From Siphonodentalium dalli (Eukaryota; Mollusca; Scaphopoda; Gadilida; Siphonodentaliidae): a stretch of DNA of 64,000 nt. Below the pieces are notes generated by a model. The model did no database searches. It was not told where the DNA came from and saw only the letters and a list, made by a program, of their open reading frames with translations. This document shows, in pieces, positions 23,110-35,439 of the stretch. Each line of letters opens with the position of its first letter. The first letter of the stretch is position 1. Made by a program: the position numbers and the translations under genes. Where the stretch lies: contig CP136068.1 of NCBI GenBank assembly GCA_032622095.1, positions 148,999,365 to 149,063,364 of the forward strand. The letters run 5' to 3'.

Positions 23110-24865
23110 TACAGTTTTATACAACATATACTTTCTCGAGATTATATCTGATCAACAAAGAAGAAAATATATAATTTACCGTTGACAAGATAGAACATAT
23201 ATCATATATAGCGATGTCAGGATAAAAAGTGGCAAAGTGGCATCAAGTTTGTATGGATGCATTAAAGCCCCGTTATGACGGGAGCTGCGCTGGTGCAGCA
23301 TTAATGTGATGTTGCAGTGCATTCTCTTATATATTCGGGTCTCCGATACGGAGAATCCCATATATATATATAAAATAATATACTGGCTTGCTATGTCAAG
23401 ACAAATATTGTTGGGCCAATACATTCTTTTATATATGCGAGGCTCCCTATGGGAGACTCACATATATAGTAGATTGCATTGGCACATGCATGGTTTTCGC
23501 AAAATGTCAGGAAGCTCCAGTAATGAAAGTGTTAAGACTGAGGTAAAGTGGTCAGTTAGGGAGGTACATGTACAAAGGTTAGGGAGCTACATGTTCAGTA
23601 CATGTACAATAGTTCACAGGAGTGACTTGACACGGCATTGAAATTAATAATATAATTTGATGCAGCATGTGATTAAAATAGACGAGAATAGGCTTTGTAA
23701 ATATTAACCTGGGACCGTGAATACATGTTTAAAGATTGGACATATTTATCATATGGTGTGTAATTTTATATATATATGTTCCCATTGACTCAATAAATAA
23801 CCTTGTTTCGATTAATTTATGCAGTTACATTTCTAATCGGAATGATTGAAGACAAAATACATAACACTTAGTGCGGTATAGGCAACTTGTGTCCAACCTA
23901 TTCGGCATTGCGTTGGCATTTTCCAGGAATAATCTCCAGGATACAAGATTTAACTGTTTGGGTTATCATATTTGGGACCCACCACCCCGGGAACGCAAGT
24001 TTTGTCATGTCCAATCTCGGACTCCCAACTCTCCAAAAAAAGTGTTTTCCCCAAGGCCAATTGGGGACCACCTCCCACAAAAAAAATGGACGAACAAACG
24101 GTGAAAATAGCAGGATATGACATACAGAGGGTGAGTACTGTTTTAAATAACCGTCCAAGATTATGAACATATGCGACTGCCTTTTTAACAACACATTTCC
24201 CACTAAGAACTGTTTACTGGTAGTCAAACTTAAACTGTGAGAACAATTCCAACCTATTGTTGTGTGCAATTTCCAAGTGATGTGTCAAGTATGAAATGTC
24301 CAAATTTTGAAATAATTTATCAATGTTGGAGATTGACATCCACCTGTCGGCTCATCACTGCCGTGATAAACCGGATACGGCACGGGTCCGTCCCTTATAT
24401 ATTAGACTGTGTGCTTCATAATAATTTATATATGTACTATAAGCGACATGTGGGTGGTTCGTTGGTGTTTTCAACTTCGGGTCAACATTTTCAATATATA
24501 ATGGTTGAAACATCAGTTGGAAATATCGCACCCAATACTAAGTTGGAATTGTTCTCATCTCGATTCAGTTCAGTTTATTTTGTCTTAATGATATTACATT
24601 TAATATAAAAAGATAATTTGTAATAACATATATACAGTAAATTGTAATACGTGTCACGTCTGCAACCGTTTCTCTGGGAGAAATACATATCTATTCGTGT
24701 GGCATAACTGACGATACAGTGCATAATGCTACAGGGAAATAATAATCTTAAGTTACCGGTATAGAAACAATAAGGTCGGATAATATATTATTCAGAGGAC
24801 TGTGTTCTCACTTTCCTGTCGCGGCTATTTATCGTTCCACATTAATGTTCATACAATATATATAG
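23110..24865. other. Stretch without a supported gene
   Basis: Contains two related pieces (about 23310-23360 and 23425-23470) with ATTCT(C/T)TTATATAT...GAGAATC/GGAGACTCA(C/T)ATATATA, each a small imperfect palindrome. A candidate exon end at about 24090-24132 (MDEQTVKIAGYDIQR|GTGAGT) has a good donor but no known motif. No second exon for the 22827 signal peptide was recognised. Confidence 0.4.
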
Positions 24866-24869
24866 AATA

Positions 24870-25007
24870 TGTAGCTCGTGCCGTCGCTTAACCGGTTTAT
24901 GTGCGTGAGGGGTATATGAGCAACTATTGGGTGAGGATCTGCCGAGTCCAATAGATGCCAAATCCCCTGAGCGGACATAAACCGTTTAAACGACAGCATT
25001 AGCTACA
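24870..25007. repeat. 138-bp hairpin
   Basis: TGTAGCT, GCCGTCGCTTAA, CGGTTTATGT and GAGGGG on the left pair with CCCCTGAGCG, ACATAAACCG, TTTAAACGACAGC and AGCTACA on the right. The loop is about 40 nt around 24925-24960. Confidence 0.75.
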
Positions 25008-26065
25008 CAATTTATTTATACATCGTGCAAAACTTACATTTTAGGGGGAATTCTGTCATTTGCCTAAGTTTTTCATTCGATACATCGATGACGCCCTTAC
25101 ATTTATGAGGTCATGCAAACTTATTAGCATTCAAGACGTAAGGAAGTGTACCTTAGAGCGAATCCTCATTGTCATTTACCAGTTATTCTAGGCCGACCTT
25201 GTTCTGATAATTTATAGATGTTTGGAGCAACAACGTATTATCCTTTTGCGAACGTTGCATATAAAAACAGTGAATTATGGACGATAAAAATGTTTTTAAA
25301 TCACGATGAGGCCATTTAGGCCAGTAAATTTTGACGTCCCTATTTACCTGCGCAATTTGCAGTATTCAATTACGTCATATAAATAGTAACTACATACTAA
25401 AGCTGCGTTGACATAATAAAGCTACGTTGATGTAATAAAGGTAGCGTTTATTAGACAGGCTGTTTGTAGTGAGCGGTGGATAAACTGTGACTACATGTAT
25501 GTTAAATATTCTGCAATAATACAGTTTCATGTTCACTGCTGTGATCCCGATGTGAGATAATCATATTTTTGTATTTAAAAGTTTGTATTTTCCAATCAGC
25601 ATTCAGTGTGAAATGTGTTGTTTGTAGACAAATTTGAGAACACCAGTCGAATATCTTCTTATAATACTTGCGGCCAAATGGTTTGCATGAAATGGCCATC
25701 GGTTGGAACATCTCCAAACATAGACGGGGTGATATGTCTCACCCCTATCGTTGGACACATTACGAACTTACCAAATTATGTCTGGATCAAGTAGGGGCCG
25801 AACTTGGAAATTATAATGCGCCACCACCAATATAAACTAGCTACGCCCCTGTGTCCATGCAGAATACTGAATAAATTACAACCAGCAGTGATTAAATAAG
25901 GAGCTGACAAAAGAGGCAAAGCCTGCTGTCAGGAACAACATTAAGTAGGTAAATAAGTAATATAATTATTATCACGGTTCAAGGAACATATGTATGATCT
26001 TTAAAACAATTCGGCTGTATCATGCTAGGGTGACAATAGGATGTGAGTTGCAGACTATTATATAG

Positions 26066-26173
26066 ATAATGCATGGCTTGGAGTTGACTATGCCAAAATA
26101 GTGGTCCGCGAGGAGGACTTTTCCTCCTCGATGACCACTATTTTGGCATAGTCAACGACAGGACATGCATTAT
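26066..26173. repeat. 108-bp hairpin
   Basis: TTGACTATGCCAAAATAGTGGT on the left (shown in part) pairs with ACCACTATTTTGGCATAGTCA on the right. The tip is CGAGGAGGACTTTTCCTCCTCG. The counterpart in the other arm is at 60339-60412. Confidence 0.9.
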
Positions 26174-27447
26174 TTATTATATTATAAAGAACACTGGTGT
26201 CTATACTCACATAATGTATATAAATGTATGTCTTATTTTGTCATATTGTATTTACCGTGAATTTTGAAAATCGGTCTCCGATTTTAAAATTTACGACAAT
26301 CTGTTGACGATGTCAGGGGAGCATAACTATGTTATTAGTTACATCTAACATTAACTATTCACGATTTGTACATTTATTTCTATAAATATTTCAATAGCAA
26401 AGACATTTCGACAAACTTTCAGAAGTTAACTTGTTAATATTCGATGAAAACGGAAAAGTAAGTTATAAGGACTCTCCGCCTGCCAACTAAACGGACAAAC
26501 TATTAAATACAATGATAGCCATGATAGGAGATTTGTAAGATCATAGCTATATCCAATGTATTTAATAAATCTAATTATATGCCAATATTGCAACAAGTTT
26601 CGTACAAGGGATAGTTTCAGATTGGATGTGTCTTCAGGAGGCAATCGGATTGCGAAATATTTCTGTTACTATAATTAGAAAAACAATAGTAGGCATGTAG
26701 GAATCCTACTGGGTTACTATGGTAAAATAGTATAGCAGTATGCAGCCAATCAGAACGCGAGAAAGTCACGTGAAATATAATATACTCACATAACGCGAGT
26801 GTATCATGGCTTATTAAATGTTTAGCGAGATCTCTGATATTCCGTATAATTATGTTATTGTCGCCTGAATAATGTTCTGCGGTGACAATCAGCATATTCC
26901 CAATCGAAACTTCAACTATATAACATAGCATTCCGTAGGATTTAGATATGTAGTTAATGATTGAGAGCGCGCAGATCATGTTCGAATGTTTCGAAGTTTT
27001 GGGTTGTCCATATATGGCAACTATAGTGCAATATTCGATTGAACTGTTCTGCATAGTTGTTATATGGTCGTAATTCAGAAAACGCATACCGAGTTCCAAT
27101 GTGGTCACAGTTCGAATATTGTTGACGGGATTATGCCCCTTTTACTTAGAAATCACAAGTAAGGGGTTGTCCGGTTGATAACCTAGAACTATTATACAGA
27201 AATTCTTTATATATGGTTATGCTTCACATTTGAGAAACCGACAAATGAATACATATTTTCCGCAATACTTACAAATGCAAGTGTTTCACTCTAAAGTGCG
27301 CAATAGATAGTCATCTATAACGAATTGTATATCAACATGTATTGTGTTCTAAGCTATCAAATAGTAGTATATTCTGCACTTTTACTCCTCTTTGAATTGA
27401 GCTATGGGCCAACTGGGCGGAGCAGATAACAAACAGAACACATACAC

Positions 27448-27580
27448 TTTTTGGTTGGATATGGTAACTATCTCACTCGTGATGACAACAAAATTGAATT
27501 TCCAATCGTGGCATAGCCACTAGTCAAATTTTTTGTTTTCATCATAACTAATGAGATAGTTACCATATCTAACCAAAAAT
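27448..27580. repeat. 133-bp hairpin
   Basis: TTTTTGGTTGGATATGGTAA and the following CTATCTCA pair with TGAGATAGTTACCATATC and TAACCAAAAA. The counterpart is at 58923-59033. Confidence 0.85.
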
Positions 27581-27592
27581 TATTTCTATCCT

Positions 27593-27802
27593 CTATTTAT
27601 CATGCAATTTCCCCAGCTGCACGCAATCAACCTTCACACGCTGACAATTTGAGTGATATTTGTTGCACGTATTTCGTCGCAGAAAATTACACGGTGCCAG
27701 AACATGAACGACAACATGCGTATACAATGCATCTTTACCAGATGTAAAGACACGAACAGTTAAATTTCTGTAGTTCCACACAAAAAACTTTGCTGCTAAC
27801 AT
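27593..27802 (-). CDS. Conserved ORF in left arm, unknown (low support)
   Basis: ATG-started 69-codon ORF reading MLAAKFFVWNYRNLTVRVFT, then SGKDALYTHVVVHVLAPCNF and LRRNTCNKYHSNCQR. The inverted relative at about 58735-58860 stays open over the same block (VFTSGKDALHTHVVVYILAS, then the same NFLRRNTCNKYHSNCQRV) with mostly conservative changes, but then diverges to a stop. Retained frame in two diverged copies is mild evidence for coding. No domain recognised. It could equally be part of a non-coding repeat. Confidence 0.25.
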   Translation of the reverse strand: MLAAKFFVWNYRNLTVRVFTSGKDALYTHVVVHVLAPCNFLRRNTCNKYHSNCQRVKVDCVQLGKLHDK

Positions 27803-27809
27803 TTTTCTG

Positions 27810-28920
27810 TATGATTGATGCTTGTGAAATTATTTCGGTAACATTTTTATATATGCAGGTGGAACTACGGAATATTTACGTCTCACTTGGTTCGCTGTGG
27901 TAAAGGTGCATTTCATACGCGTTTTTACTTTTATTTTCTTGCACAATTGTAGGAACACGTTTGGCCATTATTCTAACGGTTGAACGCGGCAGTAGAAAGG
28001 TGTTAATACGTTCGAGCAATGTCTCACACTCAATTCTTCATTGTAGGAACTCACTGGTAGGAAGGCACCAGCATTGGTAAGTAAAGTGTATACTTATAAA
28101 TAGACACCGTGGACAACATTCATTTACATAGATGTGTTTCGTAAAGTCTCACTGCATTTAAGTGTAACAGTTGTGATCATGGTACGAAGTGGGTTAACAA
28201 TTTAGCTCCCTAAGGGAATGTTCGGCCATTAAGTTCCACAAACAGCCATAGACCGTTTGTTGAACCGATTATTTCATCAATTTCCACCAAATAATTCATA
28301 TTATTCTGCCCTTCTATTTCTATCTGCTGATTGTCTGCTCATTTCCCGAACACCCCTCCAAATGAATAATAGACCGTTGCATTATATAATTTTAGTATGG
28401 TCTTAGGTAAGACGTACTGAAATTATGGCTTAATAATTTTTTTTACAATTGCTATGTCACACGCAAATCGTATTTCAATGAAATTCCCATATGCTTGTGA
28501 TAACGCAAAATTTAATAAAAATACAAACATGCTAATTGTGTTGGGTCACACGCGAAATGACAGTTATAGAAATATTTTTGCTATCTCACATGCGAATGGC
28601 ATTTTTCAAAATTGCATCCCTTATTATAAATGGGGATATTGGTAATGGGATATTGGTAATAAGCAATTTCCACCTACAAATGGGGCATTGTTAATGGGAT
28701 ATTGGTAATAAACAATTTCCAACAATAGGTATCATTCTGCCCTTGTATTACCTTTTGTCTGTTGACCGTCTGCTCATTCACTGAACACCATTCCAAATGA
28801 ATAATAGACCGTTCCAATATATAATTTGATAACTGGATGTGCATTCATGACCTGATATGTATTCATAATGCGAAGCTCAAAAATAAGATTTACATAAACA
28901 AAGTATACGCCGAATGTCGT
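27810..28920. other. Left-arm insertion region without a clear gene
   Basis: Not matched in the right arm. Two related pieces (28240-28410 and 28725-28830) share CATTCCAAATGAATAATAGACCGTT and CTGCTCATT-type blocks. A possible 30-bp microexon lies at 28047-28076 (CATTGTAG|G ... CATTG|GTAAGT). Confidence 0.4.
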
Positions 28921-28927
28921 TCCAACA
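28919..28927. repeat. Target-site duplication, left (GTTCCAACA)
   Basis: GTTCCAACA immediately left of the foldback element; identical to 31265-31273. Confidence 0.85.
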
Positions 28928-31264
28928 GGGTGTGTCTTTTTACCGGATTCCGGATTCCGGATCCCGGATTTCGACCCGGATTTAGGTGTCTTTTTACCGG
29001 ATTTCGACCCGGATTCGGGTATGAATTTCATGCTTGTTTTATCATACATTTAACCCATTAAAAGCCGTTTCTGACACGATTAAACCAATATGGGGCTGTC
29101 GTGCTCATTCAACCCGATTAATCGTATTTAAAGGTACATATCGTGCCCGGATCAGCATACTTCTTATTTGTTCATATTGACACGACGGTTGGATTGATTT
29201 TACGTGATCATGATGGCATGTACGGGAACACACCATGTCCGGATCCGAATTAATTATCTCGTAAGTATTGATCATATTTAAAGGTAGATATCATGTCCGG
29301 ATCCGGTTTTTTTCTCTCTCTTTTTGCCATATAAATTACGTCTTTTTGATATATTAAATGTCACGTGGAACAAAGTTATAAGTTTATTTTGAGACGTTAT
29401 ACTAGGCTGTTGGATTGATTTCACGGAATGATTATCGCATTTAAAGGTACACACCATGTGCGGAACCGAATTAATTTCCACGTATTTACTGATAATATTT
29501 AAAGGTACAGATTATGCCAGGATCCGGATTTTACTTCTTATAAAGTAATGCTTATTTAATACAATAAATGTAAACTGAGTCGCGTGGAACCTGGTTCCAC
29601 GTGACTCCGCTGGCATTTAATGTATCAAATAGGAGTTAATTTATAAGTGAAAGGAGAACAATCTGGATCCGGGCATAATCTGTACCTTTAAAAATGATTA
29701 ATAAATACGCGATAATTAATTCGGATCCGTGCATGGCATGCACCTTTAAATGCGATCATCGTGATCGTGATCCGTGAAATAAATCCAACAGCCGGGTCTA
29801 ACATCTCAAAATCAACTTCTAACTTCCTCTTAACTCAGCTGACATTTCATATATTAAATAGGCGTTAATTTATATGGAGATTTGTTTTTAAAAACCGGAT
29901 CCGGGCATGGTCTGTACCTTTAAACTAGATAAAAACTGTAGCTGGCTGCAACGGGATGTATATGCTAGCAGTGTTTTTATAACGATTCGGGTGGCCAGAC
30001 TATATAATCACTGTTTAAACAGTAGCGGGCTGCAATGTGATGAATATGCTATCCGTGTTTTTTATAACGATTCGGGCGTCGTGACATAAAACGCTTAATA
30101 CAAGTCGTACATCTATCTCACTTAAACCGACTTAAATATCGAATTTACAATAGTAATACTACTAGTATCACAAATATAATCGTTTATAATCGAACTAAAA
30201 CAATAAACCATTTAAACTGCACCAGGTTTTTTTTGTGGGCTGGAGAAAAAAAATTCTTCACAAAAGCAAGTCAATTTATTTCAATCTGAATGATATTACT
30301 GTTAAACGCAACCTGTGCCATGTTTTCGCGGGTCTGAAATGTCTTTTAATGTGTTAAATATGGGTTATAATAAACATAAAATTGAGATCAGGGTTCGGGT
30401 CGAAATTAGAAAAAGACACATAAAATCCGGATCCAGATCCGGGCATAAAGTTTGTCTGTAAATGGGCTCATTCTCGCGTGAAATCAATCCAAGCGCCATT
30501 TAATGTATTAAATACTTGACTATTTATATGAAATAGAAAAGAACTATTCGTATCCGAATCCGGGAATGATCTGACCTAAACATCAACATCTATAACCTAG
30601 TTCCACGCGACTCAGTTTACATTTATTGTATTAAATAAGCATTACTTTATAAGAAGTAAAATCCGGATCCGGGCATAATCTGTACCTTTAAATATTATCA
30701 GTAAATACGTGGAAATTAATTCGGTTCCGCACATGGTGTGTACCTTTAAATGCGATAATCATTCCGTGAAATCAATCCAACAGCCTAGTATAACGTCTCA
30801 AAATCAACTTATAACTTTGTTCCACGTGACGTTTAATATATCAAAAAGACGATAATTTATATGGAAAAAAGAGAGAAAGAGAAAAACCGGATCCGGACAT
30901 GATATCTACCTTTAAATATGATCAACAATTACGAGATAATTAATTCGGATCCGGACATGGTGTGTTCCCTTAAATGCCATCATGATCACGTAAAATCAAT
31001 CCAACCGTCGTGTCTATGTGAAAAAATAAGAAGTATGCTGATCCGGGCACGATATGTACCTTTAAATACGCTTAATCGGGTTGAATGAGCACGACAGCCC
31101 TATATTGGTTTAATCGTGTCAGAAACGACTTTTAATGGGTTAAATGTGTGATAAAACAAGCATGAAATCCATACCCGAATCCGGATCGAAATCCGGTAAA
31201 AAGACACCTAAATCCGGGTCGAAATCCGGGATCCGGAATCCGGAATCCGGTAAAAAGACACACC
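28928..31264. mobile_element. 2.3 kb foldback element with long TIRs and 9-bp TSD
   Basis: Both ends read GGTGTGTCTTTTTACCGGAT inward, and the inverted arms extend about 660 bp each (28928-29590 and 30600-31264) with high identity. The centre (29600-30600) contains more diverged, alternately oriented copies of the same sub-unit, marked by CCGGATCCGG, GTACCTTTAAA and TGATTAAT-type blocks. No ORF of note. A 9-bp duplication, GTTCCAACA, flanks it precisely. Long TIRs with a 9-bp duplication fit non-autonomous Mutator-like elements (8-11 bp) better than hAT (8 bp) or mariner (TA). The class is inferred. Confidence 0.85.
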
Positions 31265-31273
31265 GTTCCAACA
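31265..31273. repeat. Target-site duplication, right (GTTCCAACA)
   Basis: Identical to 28919-28927; marks the right insertion boundary. Confidence 0.85.
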
Positions 31274-32142
31274 TTCTAATTATCCTAACGTGGATACAAA
31301 ATATAATTGAACGGATGTCACTCAACTGAATCAGCTACCAATCACAAGCGTATACAACTGACCACGTTTCATCGCGGAGTCGATCAATGGTTGTAGTAGA
31401 GGCTCTTATGTACCTCCGTGTGCATTTTATGAAGAAATATAGCGACTATGTTGCTGATGTTGCCTGATATCTCTGGCATCAGACATAAGTGTTAGACAGA
31501 TGGTGATCGCGACTGGGTATATTTGTGAAACCACGTGATTCCCCCACCGTGGACATGCAGGCTTGTATAGCAGTTGGCTACACTGATTTACATTACTTCC
31601 TGTTTTATTTCAGCACAACGCAATTAGTTTTACCTGCATCTTGTGTATATTGTGCATGTCAACAGCACGCATAACCATTTTTTGATCGGCGCCTATTCAT
31701 TGTAATGTATAAGGCTACTATGTCCTGAATATTGTTCGACTTCATGTACGATATGATGTTATTTTACGGATATCGTGAGCATTTCAGTATATCACACGAA
31801 ATTTATCACCCAATTATAATTGTCACAAGGTATATTTTCTCTCGAGGAAGTCTACATCGCTCGGTGATCTAGTTGCACTGTTTTACAACCTAAGCAAGGT
31901 ACACATGGATAAGGAATTATATATACCATAGACGTCGTAATAGGGAGGTTTATATTGAAAACTTCTAACTTCACCGTCAATAAATATCAGACTATACACT
32001 ATTCAGCACGGTGTGGTGGGACATCGAGTCCCATAGTAAAATGACACTAGTCTGTTGATAAACTCCGCACAACAAGGGTGAGATTCTTACGAACGATTAG
32101 TTGCCTTATTTTAACACTTAACATAATTGATGATTAATTCCC

Positions 32143-32197
32143 ATAGGAAATGTTCAGATAATAAGTCCAACAAACTAACTTATTATCTGAACATTTC
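32143..32197. repeat. 55-bp hairpin
   Basis: GAAATGTTCAGATAATAAGT pairs with ACTTATTATCTGAACATTTC around a short CCAACAAACTA loop. The counterpart in the other arm is at 57003-57055. Confidence 0.85.
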
Positions 32198-32850
32198 ACT
32201 CAATACATATGGTTCCTTCTGCACTTGTATTTATATAGTAACTACTTTGATCACCTTACCATTCCTTCAAATGAACAATGGATCATTATAATGTATACTT
32301 TAATAACTGAATGGGAAATCAATTTATTATATGAAGTGCAAAGCCGACTCTTTATGGCATGTGTTGTGTCTCATTGACAATTAACGAAATCGCCTTGAGA
32401 AGTTGCACGGATTTCGTTGGAAATATAACATAGCTGCCTTTCTACCGGGTGGTATTTTCACGCGGAGACAGTTATAGTATTCTATTTCTGAAGTGCGCAG
32501 TTAGGTTTTTCAATCTAAACCTCCGTATTATTAATGTTTGATTATATTCCTCTTTGTAGAACAGAGTAAAACGTGACTGCAGTAGCAGCAGTTTAGACAC
32601 CAGCTCAATGACTGATTGTGGTAAAACATAGTAAGTACCACAATCACCTTCCGCTCTCAATCCACATATTGACCTACCTTGATCTCCAGAACGTGACAAA
32701 GACAAATAATCCTATATATACAAGAGGTATATATGTCAAATTTAAGGACTAAATATTACGGGTTATTTAAATATAAAATTAACTAACAGCTGTGTCGATC
32801 CAATTTAAATTTAATTACATTATTTTGTTTTCTCAATATTGATGTTATAT

Positions 32851-33584
32851 GTTTTCCTAGACATATATAGTCTTATGTCGAAAACATTTCTTAGTTTTAA
32901 AGAATACATTTGTAAAAATAAGATTTATTTTCTTAATATATCTTGTTTTCTTATAAAGACAATATTTTTCTCAGTGCCACCGGGGCAGTTCGATATTCCT
33001 CTTTGAACCAATACGGGGTGGTTACACACTATTGGCGAGCAACTGCTGTTATGGTATTCTTCGCTAAACGAGTCACACAACCCGAACTTATTTCTGACTG
33101 TACAATCATACATAGCTTCGACATCGTAATGCGACGAATAAAAGGACCAACCCCTGATGGAAAACTGAAGTAAATCATTCTATAATACTATTAGTTATAT
33201 TATAAACCCGATTGAAAATACAATTAAATGAATTGACAAATCACCACAACCACCATCCACCCCCGTGAATGAACCATATCCCGAAATAAATGAAAGCTAA
33301 GATCAAAATTAGAATTACATGTTTGTTATTACATTATACACTCAAATTGTCATATGTGTGTGTTATCATTATTTTAATTTAATCTTGTGTGTCAAATTGT
33401 GTGTTGAGAGCGACCTATATATTGTAAGTTGAAAAAAACTTGTGTCTGAATCCCTTTATGACTAACACCATATTTTCTTTATAAGAAAACAAGATATATT
33501 AAGAAAATAAATCTTATTTTTACAAATGTATTCTTTAAAACTAAGAAATGTTTTCGACATAAGACTATATATGTCTAGGAAAAC
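32851..33584. mobile_element. 734-bp element with perfect 108-bp TIRs
   Basis: 32851-32958 and 33477-33584 are exact inverse copies by eye over 108 bp (GTTTTCCTAGACATATATAG... to CTTATAAAG). The interior holds a CCACCGGGGC/GGGGTGGTTACACACTA repeat piece and the right-arm-homologous block 33060-33370. No transposase. The equivalent right-arm region (56100-56410) keeps only eroded, similar AAGAAAATAAAT motifs. No convincing target duplication. Confidence 0.75.
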
Positions 33585-33752
33585 ACGGTTCGGTGCCACG
33601 TCAGTTCTCGCGGTAGTTATACGTCCCGTTCTCGTGTGCACTTTTTTCAACACCCCCGAATTTCAACAAAAATGGAGCATAGTTCAAAATAATTATATTA
33701 TTTCTCCAGACGTAGTTAATTAGCTTAGTTTGTTGGCGTCACCACTGAAGTT

Positions 33753-33823
33753 ATCGCTTATTTTACTGTTGGGTGGTATTAGCCATGCTTATTTTATTGT
33801 TGGTGATATTAGCCATGCTTAAG
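33753..33823. repeat. 31-bp repeat, two units
   Basis: TTATTTTATTGTTGGTGGTA followed by TTAGCCATGC, twice. The direct duplicate at 38219-38315 has three units, so the copy number changed after duplication. Confidence 0.85.
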
Positions 33824-34014
33824 TGGCGTTAATTCAGCCGAGTCCTTTGCGTTGACCAAAGCGTTCAGACGGCTGCGCTACGTCGTTGTATCCGTTAACG
33901 CACACAACATATATATTCAATTTTAAACGTAATGTAAACCACAACGCATACTTTATATGCATGCATATATGTCATGCGTCATGACGTTTCTTGTTTTATA
34001 AATCGGAAAACAAT

Positions 34015-34075
34015 ATGGCTGTTCTCGAAGCAAACGAAAATCGACAATACAGATTTAGTTGTTTGGATTTGACAG
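34015..34075 (+). CDS. Candidate first coding exon, copy A of three
   Basis: ATG-started 61-bp segment reading MAVLEANENRQYRFSCLDLT, ending ACAG|GTTTGA. Two further copies (38505-38568 plus, 54421-54484 minus) read MAAVLETNENRQYSFSCLNL and MAAVIEANENRQYSFSCLDL. The only length difference is exactly one codon, and most changes are conservative. Sequence upstream (GTCATGACGTTTCTTGTTTT) is also shared. This suggests a 5' exon of a real gene, but the rest of the gene was not found and the protein family is unknown. Confidence 0.35.
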
Positions 34076-34169
34076 GTTTGATATTATCATACAATTAGAT
34101 TACTAAATGATTTGCAATGTTGCATTTATTCCAAATCGAACTTATTGGCTGCAATTATTATGATTAACA

Positions 34170-34540
34170 CCAATGGTGAGTACTCAACTCAATCTCCCGT
34201 TCTCAATCCATCCGCGGTTGCTCAATATTCCACTCTCAATCCACCCGGGGTGGCTCGATATCCAGATACCTACCAACAACAGGTGGACACACGTTATTGG
34301 AGAGTAACACATTCAACACACCACGCTCAATCCACCCGGGGTATTTATGCACTAAATTAATTATGAGCACCATGCTCAACCTGCGACGATCAATCCACCA
34401 GGGAGGTTACACACTAATTGTGAGTACCACGCTCCTCTGCCGATGTCAACACATCCGGATTGTGGTTACACATTAATAGTTAGCATCACGCTCCACTTCC
34501 CACTCTCAACCACGCGGGGATCACCATGATTAAGTGGTCC
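34170..34540. repeat. Degenerate 60-75 bp tandem repeat
   Basis: Units containing (C)ACGCTCAATCCACCCGGGG and GGTTACACACTAATTGTGAG recur five or six times with heavy divergence. One relative is at about 32970-33040. The ORF across it is not convincing. Confidence 0.65.
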
Positions 34541-34666
34541 CTCAGAGTTGCGATATGATGTCGGTGGGTCATGATGGTTTAGCCACTAGTTTTGTGGAGC
34601 GAACCGTTGTTAAAAACGTATTGTTAATTAGTTTTAAAGTTGTCGTTTTCCCGGTGTTTGGCTATA

Positions 34667-34790
34667 GAAGCTGGTTACGGTCACCGGATCGATATAAACA
34701 AAATATATTTATTGCGAAATTTCGTAATTATTTTTCGTTTATTCGCAATAAATATGTTTTTATATCGATCGGGTGAGCGTAACCGGCTTC
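34667..34790. repeat. 124-bp hairpin
   Basis: GAAGCTGGTTACGGTCACC, GGATCGATATAAACA and TATTTATTGCGAA pair with TTCGCAATAAATA, TTTATATCGATC, GGGTGAGCGTAACCGGCTTC. The loop is near 34722-34738. Confidence 0.85.
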
Positions 34791-34879
34791 CGTGTCTGGC
34801 TGATCCAAGACATTTGAGAAAACAGTCAGTGTCTGTATGAAACATTCATTAATAATTTGAAATATTTGAATTATGGCTG

Positions 34880-35245
34880 CACTGGTGATTCCAAATGATC
34901 AGAATAGCGGACTTGATTATCACCCCTGGTCAAGATGTTAGTGGTCCTGCAAATTTACTATGATGCTGCTAGACCAAACTGATGCCGTTACGGATACGTA
35001 CCTTTGTGTTCTCCAAAGTTGTCTTTTCCGCGATGTTTGGCTAATCCCAGCTATTTGAGAAAAAAAAACAGAATGTGTACGTAACACTCAAGAACATATT
35101 ATATAATAAACAATGGCTGCCCTAGTGTTTACAAAACGACATGGATCGCCATCTTGTATTAATAGATGTGCACGAAATAATACACCAGTATTATAATATT
35201 GTGCAATAGATACATGTATGTTGTTGAATTAAGAAATAACTCTTG
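34880..35245 (-). repeat. Composite element head fragment, minus orientation
   Basis: CACCCCTGGTCAAG...GTGGTCCTGC, ACCAAACTGATG and CTCCAAAGTTGT match 40860-40990 in order. ACGACATGGATCGCCATCTTGT...TATTGTGCAATAGATACATG is a diverged match to the CGACATGAATCGCCATATTG block of the long copy (1705). Tandem arrays are absent. Confidence 0.6.
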
Positions 35246-35301
35246 TTTAGATTAAGGTTATGCAGTTATAACCGAAACGTTTGAAGATAAATAGAGAATA
35301 A

Positions 35302-35433
35302 CCACACAGTGCAGCTGAATAAAGAATCTATTTTTGCGAGTATGTGGGCATCTATTTGGCGAGCCGCTAGGCCAGCCAAATAGATGCCCACATACGAGCA
35401 ACAATAAATTCTCTATTCAGCTACACTATGTGG
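35302..35433. repeat. 132-bp hairpin
   Basis: GTGCAGCTGAATAAAGAAT, GAGTATGTGGGCATCTATTT and GGC pair with GCCAGCCAAATAGATGCCC, ACATAC and AGAGAATAGCTGAAT-like sequence (inverse). The tip is near 35366. An ORF over the right arm is a chance frame. Confidence 0.85.
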
Positions 35434-35439
35434 ATGTTC

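Noticed and set aside
26617-27108. 163-codon minus-strand ORF
   Set aside because: Lies in duplicated repeat DNA. The right-arm relative (59350-59830) has stops and a 60-bp insertion, and no domain is visible.
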